A DNA stretch of 29,097 nucleotides from Larix sibirica (taxonomy: Eukaryota > Streptophyta > Pinopsida > Pinales > Pinaceae): the NCBI GenBank assembly GCA_004151065.3, contig NWUY0300008089.1:1-29097 (forward strand), read 5' to 3'. Position 1 is the stretch's first letter; each line of letters opens with the position of its first letter. Made by a program: the position numbers and the translations under genes. The notes below the pieces were generated by a model. The model was not told where the DNA came from. It searched no databases and worked only from the letters and a program-made list of their open reading frames with translations. Below are positions 20,200 to 29,097 of this stretch, piece by piece.

Positions 20200-21880
20200 A
20201 AAAACATTACTTTATCCTTTTGTGGAGACCCAAGCCTTCGTTTGGTTGGATTGTTGAATTATCCTTGTATGGAGTGTTGCCTTGTGTTGGAATGTCCTTT
20301 TGATTATATATTCTTTGATTTAAATGAATAAATGCACCTTAGTTCATTGTAGATAATAGAGAAAGCTGCATACAATATCCACTTAGACACTAATTGGTGC
20401 ATATGTGAATGCCATTAAAAAAATGACCTGAATGCTTTGAAATTGACATAAGTGATCATTGTGTTGAGTAGAGGCTATAATAGTCATGATCAAATATATA
20501 AGAACATCATCATTTTCGTTATCACAATGATTTCAATTTTACCCTCTCACTTGCCATCCCTACTTTGCTTGTCACACCTCAAACCTAGGGCTAGGTAGTC
20601 AGTGATTTTGATAAGTCATCATATTGATCTAAGTTGAAGTTAAATTGCAGTTGATTGAAGCTCATTATATGAAGAAACCTTGTGATGTGAGAGATCCAAA
20701 GTTTTCATTCAAATGCATATTGACATATAGGATAAACTTGAAGCGTCTCTACACTATAGCAAGCCTATTACAAAATTATTGGAAATCTCATAATTACAAA
20801 CATGAAACATTTCCCATTGTTTCAAACATAAACCCTATAAATTAAATGATTTATTTCTTGATCAATCTATCCCACATTTTGAGTGATAATTTATGGGGAA
20901 TGTAATTTATGAGTTCAAATTAATATTTTAATTTTAATTGTTTTCAAACATGAATATATTTTATAATTGTTGTACAACATTGAGAATCAAATGTTATGTC
21001 AAATGGGTTGAGAGGAGAAATTGTTATGCTATCCACTTGGGTTGAAATATCACTTCTGACATGTTTTTTCATCGTGAGCCAATTGTTGATGAGGGATCGA
21101 AATGTACCAACAATCTCTCTCTCACTTATGTTTTTGAGGGTGGAGGAATTGTTTTACAAAGGAAAAAATAGAGAATCCTTATGTCTTCTATCAACGAGGA
21201 AATGAATGATGCTAATATTGAAGTTGTAATGATCTGGATTATGTGGAGAAAGAAAAGAAAATAGAAATATATAGACAAAATCACATAGAGTTATCATAGA
21301 GATAACAATAGTACAATAAAACCCAAATTCTATTAATGAATGAAATAAAAAAACATTGCAATATGTAAAACAATACAACCAGTTAGAATGGTGGCAGTTT
21401 ATCCATGAAGAGATATGTGTCAACTACACTCATTCGCAAACATACCATTACTAGACATTGAAACTGCCTTTTAACATAAAGTATAGAACCCTAAGAGGAA
21501 AACCCCCTAAATATCCAAAACCCTAACCCTAGAAGATGAGATGACAAAAGGAATGGGAACCTCAATGAGTTTACTTGATATGTCAACCTATTGGGGCCAT
21601 AAATTTCATATACAAACTCAGTAAAGGGTGTTTCTTGGAATGTAACAATGCTTATTCTATGGTGTATGAGTGGTAGGGCCCTTGATCTTAGATTGTAGGG
21701 CAGTGCCAATTGCAAAAAACACATGCGAAATTACTTAAAAATGCATAAAAAATCTGAGACCTGTAAAATTGTAGTAGAATTTCTAAAATGTACACCATTA
21801 TGAGTTAGTGAAAGAGGTGGGTGGCCACATGTATTCACCTGGATCATATAATAAGTCAACAAAGAGAGAGAGCTAGACGA
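20200..21880. other. Intergenic DNA, no gene seen
   Basis: Short open frames on both strands (for example 20645-20845 and 21491-21724) show no recognisable motifs, and no longer quasi-open frame links them. The DNA is AT-rich. Confidence 0.4.
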
Positions 21881-21884
21881 TACA

Positions 21885-22150
21885 AAGAGAATCAACTGCA
21901 ACAAATGCTCAATGATCAAGCGGAAGAACACAAATGATGTGACTATAAACAAAAGAGAGTGTAGTGAAAAGATCAATCACTTCAAAAGACTAATGAAGAA
22001 AATGAAGAAAAACATTAAGATATAAATGTGAACAAAAAAGAGTGCAATGAAAAAATAAATCACACTAGATGACTCATAGTGACAATGAAGAACACAAAAG
22101 ACATGAACATGAAAGAAAATAGTCCAATGAAAAAATCAATCACAACAAAT
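21885..22150 (+). repeat. Diverged minisatellite, about four units of 80-83 bp
   Basis: The core ATCAATCAC recurs at about 21891 (as ATCAACTGC), 21972, 22055 and 22135, giving periods of 81, 83 and 80. Each core is preceded by AGAGTGyArTGAAAA-like sequence, and further upstream by GAAGAACACAAA(A)GA and TGAACA-like blocks. The units are A-rich on the plus strand and well diverged, so the array is old. Confidence 0.65.
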
Positions 22151-22689
22151 GCCTACTGATAAAAGTGATGAATAAAGGAGAGATATTTGAGAATGAGTCA
22201 AAGTGCATCAACAAATACAAACTAATAGAGATATAAATGATGTAATGAGACAAATAAAACTTGTTCCTCATACCAAGCAACATTATCATGATATCTATAA
22301 ATGAAATAATGATGTGAACCAAACCCTTTTTATATATTAATATCAATCACCCAATAAATAGACCAATAGTGCAAGATGAAGTGAAACTTCAATAGAATTC
22401 AATGTATTAGTAGTACATATAAACAAGAAGTTATCAGAAATCTATAATTCATGATAGGATTGATCACCTAGCTCATATTCAAATGTGTCATGTGTATGAA
22501 AAGTTGTATACAAACACTTGAAATAAAGCCTTTTCTTGAGAAGAGCCCCTTGCTTCTTTTGGTCCTTATCGATGTGAGACGTTCAATATATTGGCATCGA
22601 CAATTCACTATATGCTTCATATAACAATTAGGGACATGTTCAATTTACAAGGGTTGGATTTGATTAGCTCACATTAACAGATTATATAT

Positions 22690-23560
22690 GCCCATATATC
22701 CTCATATATGAAAAATTGTTGACACAAATCGATGCTCAACTTCCTCAAACTTTTAATGAAATTTTTGTTATTTATTTTGGAAGGAGATTGATTATATTGG
22801 TTGGTGATTTGGAATGATTTCCTTCTATTATTGATAAACCTCCATATGCATGTCAAGATCATGCGGAAGAATTATGGAAATAATTCACAACTATGTAACC
22901 CTTAGTACAATGTTCAAGAAAGATGGATAAAGCCACGATAAAAAACGTTTTCGACTTTTGTTAATGAATGTTAGAGATGAAATACTCATTTTAGAAGACA
23001 ATAAATTATTGATGACACGTACATATACTTTTTTGGATGGTTTCACAAAAAAATCATTTGATAACGACATACATTGGTTTGTGACTAATGACAACGTCCA
23101 CAATCACAATAAGCATAGTTTGAGATCCCTATATCGCTTTCTTGCACTTGGGTATTTATGAGAGTAGAGGCACCTATTCTTTTAATTCAGATGAGGAACA
23201 ATTGGAATTTGACTTCCTAACTGGTGTTGGAGCTAGGGTGATTCTTACTTCAAACTTGTGGATTAATGTAGGAGTTGTCAATGGGGCTCTTGAAGTTGTT
23301 GAAAAACTTACGTACAATCTTGGATGTTTACTTCCCAAACTTGCCACATATGTTTTAGTAATTCTGATAACTACATGGAGATTCCATGAAATGAAGTATT
23401 CATTTCCACAGTTTGTATTATACCTATTGAAAGAGGTGAAAGTAGACAACTTCCACTGAGACTTGCTTGAGAATTAATAGTCCATAAGTCATGGGGATTG
23501 ACATTAGACAAACACGTAAAGAAAAACAACATAGTCTCAGTTTCACTCGCATATTTAAGT
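22690..23560 (+). pseudogene. Broken PIF1-family helicase fragment
   Basis: Plus-strand fragments in family order are: EKLLTQIDAQLPQTF; FGRRLIILVGDLE followed by FPSIIDKPPYA (helicase motif III region); KKRFRLLLMNVRDEI; KLLMTRTYTFLDGFTKKSF; VTNDNVHNHNKHSLRSLY; EEQLEFDFLTGVGARVILTS with NLWINVGVVNGAL; LPKLATYVLVI; LPLRLA; and ELIVHKSWGLTLDKHV. The last fits the IHKSQGLTLD motif with Gln changed to Trp. The Walker A half is not present. Stops and frameshifts show it is dead. PIF1-type helicases form the C-terminus of Helitron Rep-Hel proteins and also occur alone. No Helitron Rep domain or terminal hairpin was found, so its origin stays open. Confidence 0.88.
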
Positions 23561-24265
23561 TAAAAATTTGAATGGTCTATGATTTAAGCCTCCATTTTCA
23601 AATTATTGATATAAAAAAAGAAAAGAAAAAGTTTTGATGTGACCAATAGAAAAGCTAAAGAACACATATTAAGATTGTCCACAAAGTGAAATATATGTTA
23701 CTCAATATTTTCATAATATTTGTTATCTTCTTGAATGAACATTATGACATAAATACTTTATTTTGTTAATTTTATTTGCAAAATATACTGATCATGAATG
23801 ATTTTTACTAAATTTGAATGAAGTAATTACATGTTCTAATTTATAAAGAAAAGATTTGATGAACTATGTTAATCTCAAATTTACCAAATATACAAAATGG
23901 TTTTCTTCTAATTTTTACACTCAAAATTTTGATTCTTCTAACAGCAACTTAAGAATCCTTGGAATTAAAATGGATCTAAACCTGTTATAAGAATTAAAAT
24001 TTTGATTCTTTGATGATAGTCTATCAAAGAAGACAATTAGCCAATGTGAAGGGCTACTTTTTTATAAAAAGCTTTGGGATGGTCAAGTGCTGTCATGTTT
24101 AAGGCATATTGAAGCTGTTTTTTCTTCCATTAGTAACTTTCTGTTGTGAGGTTTTTAATTTCTCTTTCAGGGAAGGATATACTTTCTATAAGATTATGTA
24201 GAAGTTTTAGTTATGAGTTTTGTTTATCATAACTTTTTAACTCGTTTATTGATTGTATCATTGAT
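23561..24265. other. AT-rich DNA downstream of the helicase relic
   Basis: No gene is seen. Short repeats of AATTTTGATTCTT occur near 23925-24010. No clear Helitron 3' end (hairpin followed by CTRR) could be picked out. Confidence 0.4.
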
Positions 24266-24270
24266 TGATT

Positions 24271-24612
24271 GTAGACTTTGGTTACTCGTTTATCATTGAT
24301 TGTAGACTTTGGTTACTCGTTTATTGGTTTATACTTTGATTTAACTTTTTGTATATACTCTTTTTTATCTTAGATGGTAGACTTTGGTTATTAGTTTATA
24401 TTTTGGTTTAACTTTTTTTTATGCTTCAGAAAACATCTCCTTAGTTATTTCAAATCACCAGTATGAAGTTAAAATGAATTAAATAGTCATTTTGAACAGG
24501 TATACTCTCTTTTATCATAGATGGTAGACTTTGGTTATTAGTTTATTGGTTTATACTTTGGTTTAACTTTTTTTGAAGTTAAAATGATCTAAATAGTCAT
24601 TTTGAACAGGTT
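24271..24612 (+). repeat. Nested short tandem duplications
   Basis: GTAGACTTTGGTTA occurs at 24271, 24302, 24377 and 24524. A 36-base block beginning GAAGTTAAAATGA and ending GAACAGG occurs at 24465-24500 and 24575-24610 (period 110). Copies are interleaved, so successive duplications of different size probably built the region. Confidence 0.75.
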
Positions 24613-24644
24613 TATATATGTATCTTTTGATGCAGTTTTTTTTT

Positions 24645-24737
24645 AATGCAGCTTTTTTCTTATTTAAAAAAAAAGGCACATTTGTCAACCGATGCAGCTT
24701 TTTTTATTGAAAAAAAAATGCCACATTTGTTAACCGA
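24645..24737 (+). repeat. Two copies of a 46-bp unit with T- and A-tracts
   Basis: Units at 24645-24690 and 24691-24737 each read ATGCAGC, a T-tract, ATT, an A-tract, then GCACATTTGTYAACCG-like sequence. The T- and A-tracts in each unit can pair as a short hairpin. Confidence 0.8.
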
Positions 24738-24766
24738 TTTAAACATCTGATTAGTTGGTCACAGTT

Positions 24767-25560
24767 CTACCACCCGTTGACGAGATCAACGAGCTGTTTT
24801 TCAATAGGTCTCCTGTCATTTTTTCCGTTTTCCACTGTATTGGTATCATAGATACTGCATAAATATCTGTAAGGTATGTTTCTTCCGACTGGTGTCTGAA
24901 TGATCAGAAAATAAACATATATAGAAGCTCCCCGTGTCAATAATAAACCAAAAACCATATGATCTGCATTCAATTCATTGCCGTTATTTTGGGTGTCAAT
25001 GCAAATTCAAGCCGTTAACAAGCCACTCACGCGTTTCCAGCACATTGCAATATTAAGGCTGCTGCCAAAGGGCGCAAAGACGACAGATTCAACAGAAGCA
25101 AGAGGATCACAAAGGCTGGGGATTGGATTGTCTTTCTCTTTGTTGTGTCAACAATCTGGTGCAAGAGTTTGTGATTGGGACAAGACAAGAGCAATGGATG
25201 GTCTTTCTCTCTGTTATGTCAACAATCTGAAGCAAGAGTTTGTGATTGGGACAAGACCAGAGCAATGCAGGGTGTTGCTTCATTGGAGGCAATCTCACCA
25301 TCTGCGTTTTTATTTATTTGTAATATAAAAAATGTTGGTGTGCAGGTGGGATGAGTTCCCAGATGAGCATGGCTCAACAGCATAGAATCTGCAATGACAG
25401 TGGCAGTGCCAGCTGGGCAATGGCATGACAGTACTTCCAAGTCCATAATCTTTCTCTTGTATCCATCTCTGGGGTTCTTACAAACTACCAACTCCAAGTA
25501 GATGAGGTAGATATGCATTTCAAGATTACTAAACTCACATGTTTACAGATAGCCTGACCA
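24767..25560. other. Less AT-rich island, possible transcribed unit, coding unproven
   Basis: Base composition is visibly less AT-rich than in the surroundings. The minus-strand frame 24767-24973 (68 codons, ending KQLVDLVNGW) and the minus-strand frame 25219-25518 (with MDLEVLSCHCPAGTATV) are the most protein-like pieces, but neither matches a family I know. The plus-strand frame 24978-25328 crosses a 71-bp duplication in two different frames, which argues against real coding. A low-copy gene remnant or non-coding transcript is possible. Confidence 0.3.
25130..25271 (+). repeat. Two tandem copies of a 71-bp unit
   Basis: Units 25130-25200 and 25201-25271 both begin GTCTTTCTCT and contain GTCAACAATCTG and GCAAGAGTTTGTGATTGGGA. 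They differ at only a handful of positions, so this is a relatively young duplication compared with the other repeats here. Confidence 0.92.
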
Positions 25561-25959
25561 AACAGAGGTCTGACATGGACATAAATTTTCATGGATTGAG
25601 ATTTGAATGTTTACTAATGACATGGTAAGTTGGTAGGTTTCAAGGTGTAAGTTAAATGAGTTAAATGATGGATTATTTGTATTTATATTTTGGTATTTTT
25701 TTAATTAAAATTAGGTTGAAATTGTAGTTTCAAATTGTTGAAATTGCATAATTGAGATACTCCATTTCTACAGTCAAAATTGTAATTTAAACAATGAAAA
25801 TCAAGATTTCAACAACCAAAAAAAATACAAAGCTTACTCCTTTGTCAAATGTCTATTCTCTATTCTGTCAATTTGGTTAAAGCAAAGCATATGTATAGTA
25901 GGTCGTCTTGAGACCTGTGGATAATGGGTACAATTTACGTCTGACATGTCAAGGATAGT

Positions 25960-26200
25960 ATCAGTAACTCCTATCAACTCCCCTCCCACACGCTGACAGT
26001 CAAATTTCCCACCACCATTAACGGCTTTGCCTGCTGTGTAGTCTCACATCACGTTACTGAGGATTGGTTCCCAGCCCTGTACGAGATCCTTTGCTTCATC
26101 ACCTGTCTCTTTCTATTCTTCGGTTTGACTCTGTGTCATAGGTATATATCTGAGGGGACAACGGCGTTCTCTAACTCTAGCGCAGCGTGGGAATCAGAGT
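25960..26200 (+). promoter_or_regulatory. Promoter-like island without an attached gene
   Basis: This stretch is less AT-rich than its surroundings. It carries a TATA-like GTATATATC (26142-26150) followed within about 30 bases by CpG-containing sequence around GCGCAGCG. A TTTGACT element lies near 26123. No open reading frame follows on the plus strand. It could be an orphaned or pseudogenised promoter, or a first non-coding exon. Confidence 0.3.
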
Positions 26201-26284
26201 TTGGAATTTTGAATTTGATTGGTCAAACATTTTGATGGTCAAAATTTATAGATAACCATGAGTATAAGGAAATGATCACATACT

Positions 26285-26460
26285 GAGAGTATAGTGAGGT
26301 AGGTGTTATAGTAAGAGTAGTGAGGTGTTATAGTCAGTTTAGTACAAGGAGATGACACTTATTTTATTGAGAGTATAGTGAGGTGTTGTAGTAAGAGTAA
26401 TAAGGTGTTCTATAGTCAATATAGTACAGTCAATATAGTACAAGAGATAGTCTTTTTAGT
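26285..26460 (+). repeat. About two units of an 84-bp repeat with internal TAGT-rich repeats
   Basis: GAGAGTATAGTGAGGT starts at 26285 and again at 26369 (period 84). Inside, GTTATAGTAAGAGTA and TATAGTCA-TTTAGTACAA-like blocks recur several times. The unit is rich in TAGT and GAGGTGTT and has no coding signal. Confidence 0.75.
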
Positions 26461-26831
26461 ACAATGAGATAGTAGGTTTAGTATGACTAGATGTTGCCAC
26501 AAACACAATGTACATGACAACAATATGTGGACATTTTTAAATTTTACACAAAAGCTATATAAATTAAAATCAACATAAATCTATTTTAAAATATTTTTTT
26601 TATACATTAATAAGATGGATGAATTTTTGTTTCTTTTAGCAAAACTTATGGTTAAATGTAATTTGAATTTCAAACCCTATTTGTACATTTTGCTTTTCAG
26701 CAAAATGTATAGTTAAATGTAATGCAATATAGAAAATAAATGATTCTATATTTAACCAGGCTCAACTTTAGTCACTTATCTTGGTCTAATGGTGAGTCTA
26801 ATTTGTATTTTCTATGAAGGTTATTGTCTAG

Positions 26832-27130
26832 GTCCAAAAAGTGTTGGATGTGGCTCATTTGCGCCAATTGTTGGAGCATTATAGTTAATTCCAGTGACTT
26901 TCCAAGCTACATGAAATTCAACATCTCATTGCAGTTTATCTCCTACGAGAGCATCCATTTGAGAGCATTCATACAAGAGATGGGGGCAAGGAGGGATTGG
27001 CCACAAAACTTGGTGGCTTGATTCCCTGCAAAGTTAGCACACCACAAAAATGGGAAAGATGTTTGATCTTTCACGGAAATCACATGGGTGAATCAACTTG
27101 TCATCAAGAGCAAAGCACCCAGGGATAAGG
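26832..27130 (+). pseudogene. Short decayed reading frame, family unknown
   Basis: One plus-strand frame runs from 26832 to about 27124 with two stops in roughly 98 codons. It reads VQKVLDVAHLRQLLEHYS, then LSKLHEIQHLIAVYLLREHP, then LATKLGGLIPC and PQKWERCLIFHGNHMGES. The text is protein-like, but I recognise no domain. It may be a gene or transposon fragment. Confidence 0.3.
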
Positions 27131-27260
27131 AACAAATGAAAAATGGTCGTCTTAGGTTCAACAAGGGTTTCAATGCTCTACATAATTAAAATAAATAAGT
27201 TATCTAATTGAATTTCAATGTCTATCATTTTTATTTAAATGACTATCCAATATAGGTTTA

Positions 27261-27411
27261 TGGTGGAGCCACATGTAGCCATCCACTAGTTCATACTTCT
27301 TAAAGGCCTTAGCCTTGTCCCAATTCCAGTTCTTCCATGGTGGAGCCACATGTAGCTAGACTTGTTCATACTTCTTAAAGGCCTTATCCTTGTCCCAATT
27401 CCAATTCTTCC
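27261..27411 (+). repeat. Two tandem copies of a 75-77-bp unit
   Basis: Copies at 27261-27337 and 27338-27411 share TGGTGGAGCCACATGTAGC, then TTCATACTTCTTAAAGGCC and CTTGTCCCAATTCCA. Read on the minus strand, both copies encode WKNWNWDK followed by KAFKKYE, so the source may once have been coding, but the frames do not continue. Confidence 0.88.
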
Positions 27412-28089
27412 ATTAGGGTATGAGAGATATTTACATACATCTATTTCATGTAAAGAGAATTGTGAATGATATTCTTGATTTTCTCAAGGATGTGTATATT
27501 GAGATTTGCTAGCATAATCCTATTTTTAAATTCTCACCAAGGGATCCAATCTTGGGTTTGTGCATCAAAAATTTCTCTAACTATGTTGAAGCCTCATTTG
27601 AAAAATCGAAGGGTCAAGAACCTAATGTTAGAGAGAGATATTCTAAATACTTCATGTGACAAAAGTCCCTTCCACTATAACGATGGTTGAGGTAACAATG
27701 ATAGTTTGCAAGTTTGGCTTTGACCATAATTTCTTTCCCATTGGAGCTCTTTGGAGAATGTAATTTTGAAGAAACATATTCAAGCCTCATTACCTTCAAA
27801 CACCTTGACGACTCTTTTGGCATTCAAGCCCTAAGCTTGGTTCTCGTTTTTGATAAATCCCATACCAACGTAGTCTTCATGGGTACAACAAAGATTCTCA
27901 TTGACATTATGGAAGCCATAACTTTCATGAGTGAAAAAATTATTAAGGCACTGCTATGTATTACATGTTGGTTGATGGAACCCAACATTAAGAATAATAG
28001 ACAAGGGTGGCAGAAAGGATCATAGTGCAAATCTAAAATTAGCATCGAGTTCCATTGTCATGGTTAGCCATTTCTTAATTTTCTTTTCC
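27412..28089. other. Intergenic DNA with overlapping short frames, no gene supported
   Basis: Frames at 27714-28025 (plus) and 27614-27823 and 27824-28045 (minus) overlap and show no known motif. None can be chosen over the others. Confidence 0.35.
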
Positions 28090-28347
28090 TCTCTATAACC
28101 AAATTTTATGTACCAAATACTTTAAATAACATATAAATAAGAGTACACACAATGTACATAAAATGTGAACATGGAGAACAACTCCAAAAGATATAATAGA
28201 GATGAGTTACACAATAGGAGACTCTCCTCCAAATAAGCTCAATATATTCATATATATACCTATTCTCACTCATTGTAAATGTGGGCCCTTTATAAGACTA
28301 ACCTCTATTACATATACGTTTACCTTTAACCTCATATATGCCCCCCC
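28090..28347 (-). other. LTR-like remnant with a polypurine tract
   Basis: On the minus strand a G7 tract (28347-28341, preceded by CCGTA) is followed by about 250 bases containing TATAAAGGGCCCACATTTAC near 28300-28281 and GAGGAGAGTCTCC near 28231. A polypurine tract followed by a TATA-bearing, non-coding stretch resembles the 3' end of an LTR retrotransposon. No second LTR or coding domain is visible, so the call is weak. Confidence 0.3.
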
Positions 28348-29097
28348 TACGGTCATATAAAATTTGCACTGACACCCAAAATAATGACAACGAATTGAAC
28401 ATAGATTATATAGTTGGTTGGCTACTAATGTCCATATTAAATTTTAATCACTTGACAAATAAAACATGGCCAGTCAAAAGAAGCATACTTGCAAATAAGT
28501 CATATATTGCTCAATTGTTTATGCTACATTAACTTGTGTCATTATATTAGTGTCATGTAATTCCATGTTAGTGATCCATAATAGATCGGGTGACAAAGAA
28601 GTCACATGGAAACATTCACAGTAGCCCTAAAAAGAAATAAACTAAACTACCTTTGGGTTTTCAATAAAGACAAGAGCTTAAAAGGAAATGGGGGAGAAAG
28701 AAGGAGGTTGTAATCGATAGGATGCAACATAGGCTAGACGAATTCTATTTTTATAAATGACAATAAACATAACACATATCATATCAAAATTCCCTTGCTT
28801 CCATCAATGGGTCACAAGACATTTGTACTCTTTCATGGAAAAATTTGTACAACTTATATTTTCCATTAATTTATAAGTCTAGAGTTCTTATAATCCCAAG
28901 GAGTTAGGTTAATTAATTGTCACCAATGTTGTGGGCAATTTGATGTGCTTGGTTATGCACACTAGTATATGTTGACAAGCTTACTATTTGAAACTGCACA
29001 TGGTGATAGGATTATAGGATAATAGAAAACTAAAAAATGATACAAGTTGCATGTGGTAAAACATTTGAAAGGGAAATGTCCACAAAGTAAGGGTAAA
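28348..29097. other. AT-rich DNA to the window end, nothing recognised
   Basis: No supported gene, RNA or repeat was found. If the LTR-like remnant at 28090-28347 is real, this could be the decayed interior of that element, but no Pol motif is readable. Confidence 0.35.

Noticed and set aside
21515-21535. Telomere-like AACCCTAACCCTAG
   Set aside because: There are only about two CCCTAA-type units, which is too short for an interstitial telomeric array.
24978-25328. 116-codon plus-strand open frame as a gene
   Set aside because: It spans a 71-bp tandem duplication whose copies are read in different frames, and no motif is recognisable. Openness is likely accidental.

Overview
The window looks like nuclear DNA of a seed plant, most likely a gymnosperm with a large, repeat-rich genome. 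The reasons are one compact intron-containing plant gene at the left edge, very AT-rich intergenic DNA, a Ty3/gypsy element with LTRs of about 1.65 kb, and several layers of decayed, nested repeats. The gymnosperm assignment is inference. There are no bacterial-style operons, CRISPR arrays or intact tRNA/rRNA genes.

Region 1 (1-2.8 kb): a complete D-type cyclin gene on the + strand. It has six exons that splice to 339 residues. Upstream lie an E2F-like site and a leader with three upstream ATGs. An 83-bp tandem duplication sits inside its last intron. The protein appears to lack the LxCxE retinoblastoma-binding motif.

Region 2 (3.8-11.7 kb): an old Ty3/gypsy element on the - strand, with two diverged LTRs, a PBS-like site and recognisable remains of gag, protease, reverse transcriptase, RNase H, integrase and a chromodomain-like tail. 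Stops and frameshifts break all of them.

Region 3 (11.7-20.2 kb): accessory repeat DNA. It holds three 51-bp tandem repeats, a decayed gag-like reading frame on the + strand (about 14 kb), and two halves of one unknown decayed reading frame on the - strand (19.8-19.1 kb and 17.2-15.2 kb). Between the halves lies a segment bounded by two LTR-like direct repeats. That segment contains a tRNA-like Pol III promoter and the only N in the window. At 20.1 kb is a clear 5S-rRNA-derived sequence on the + strand, possibly from a Cassandra-type TRIM.

Region 4 (20.2-29.1 kb): a diverged 82-bp minisatellite, a broken PIF1-family helicase (22.7-23.6 kb, possibly Helitron-derived), a run of short tandem duplications (24.3-27.4 kb), two less AT-rich islands that may be a transcribed unit and a promoter relic, and an LTR-like remnant near 28.1-28.35 kb.

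Only the cyclin looks functional. The rest reads as transposable-element sediment. The items most worth a second look are the split unknown reading frame with its insertion, the 5S-derived sequence, the helicase relic and the cyclin lacking LxCxE.
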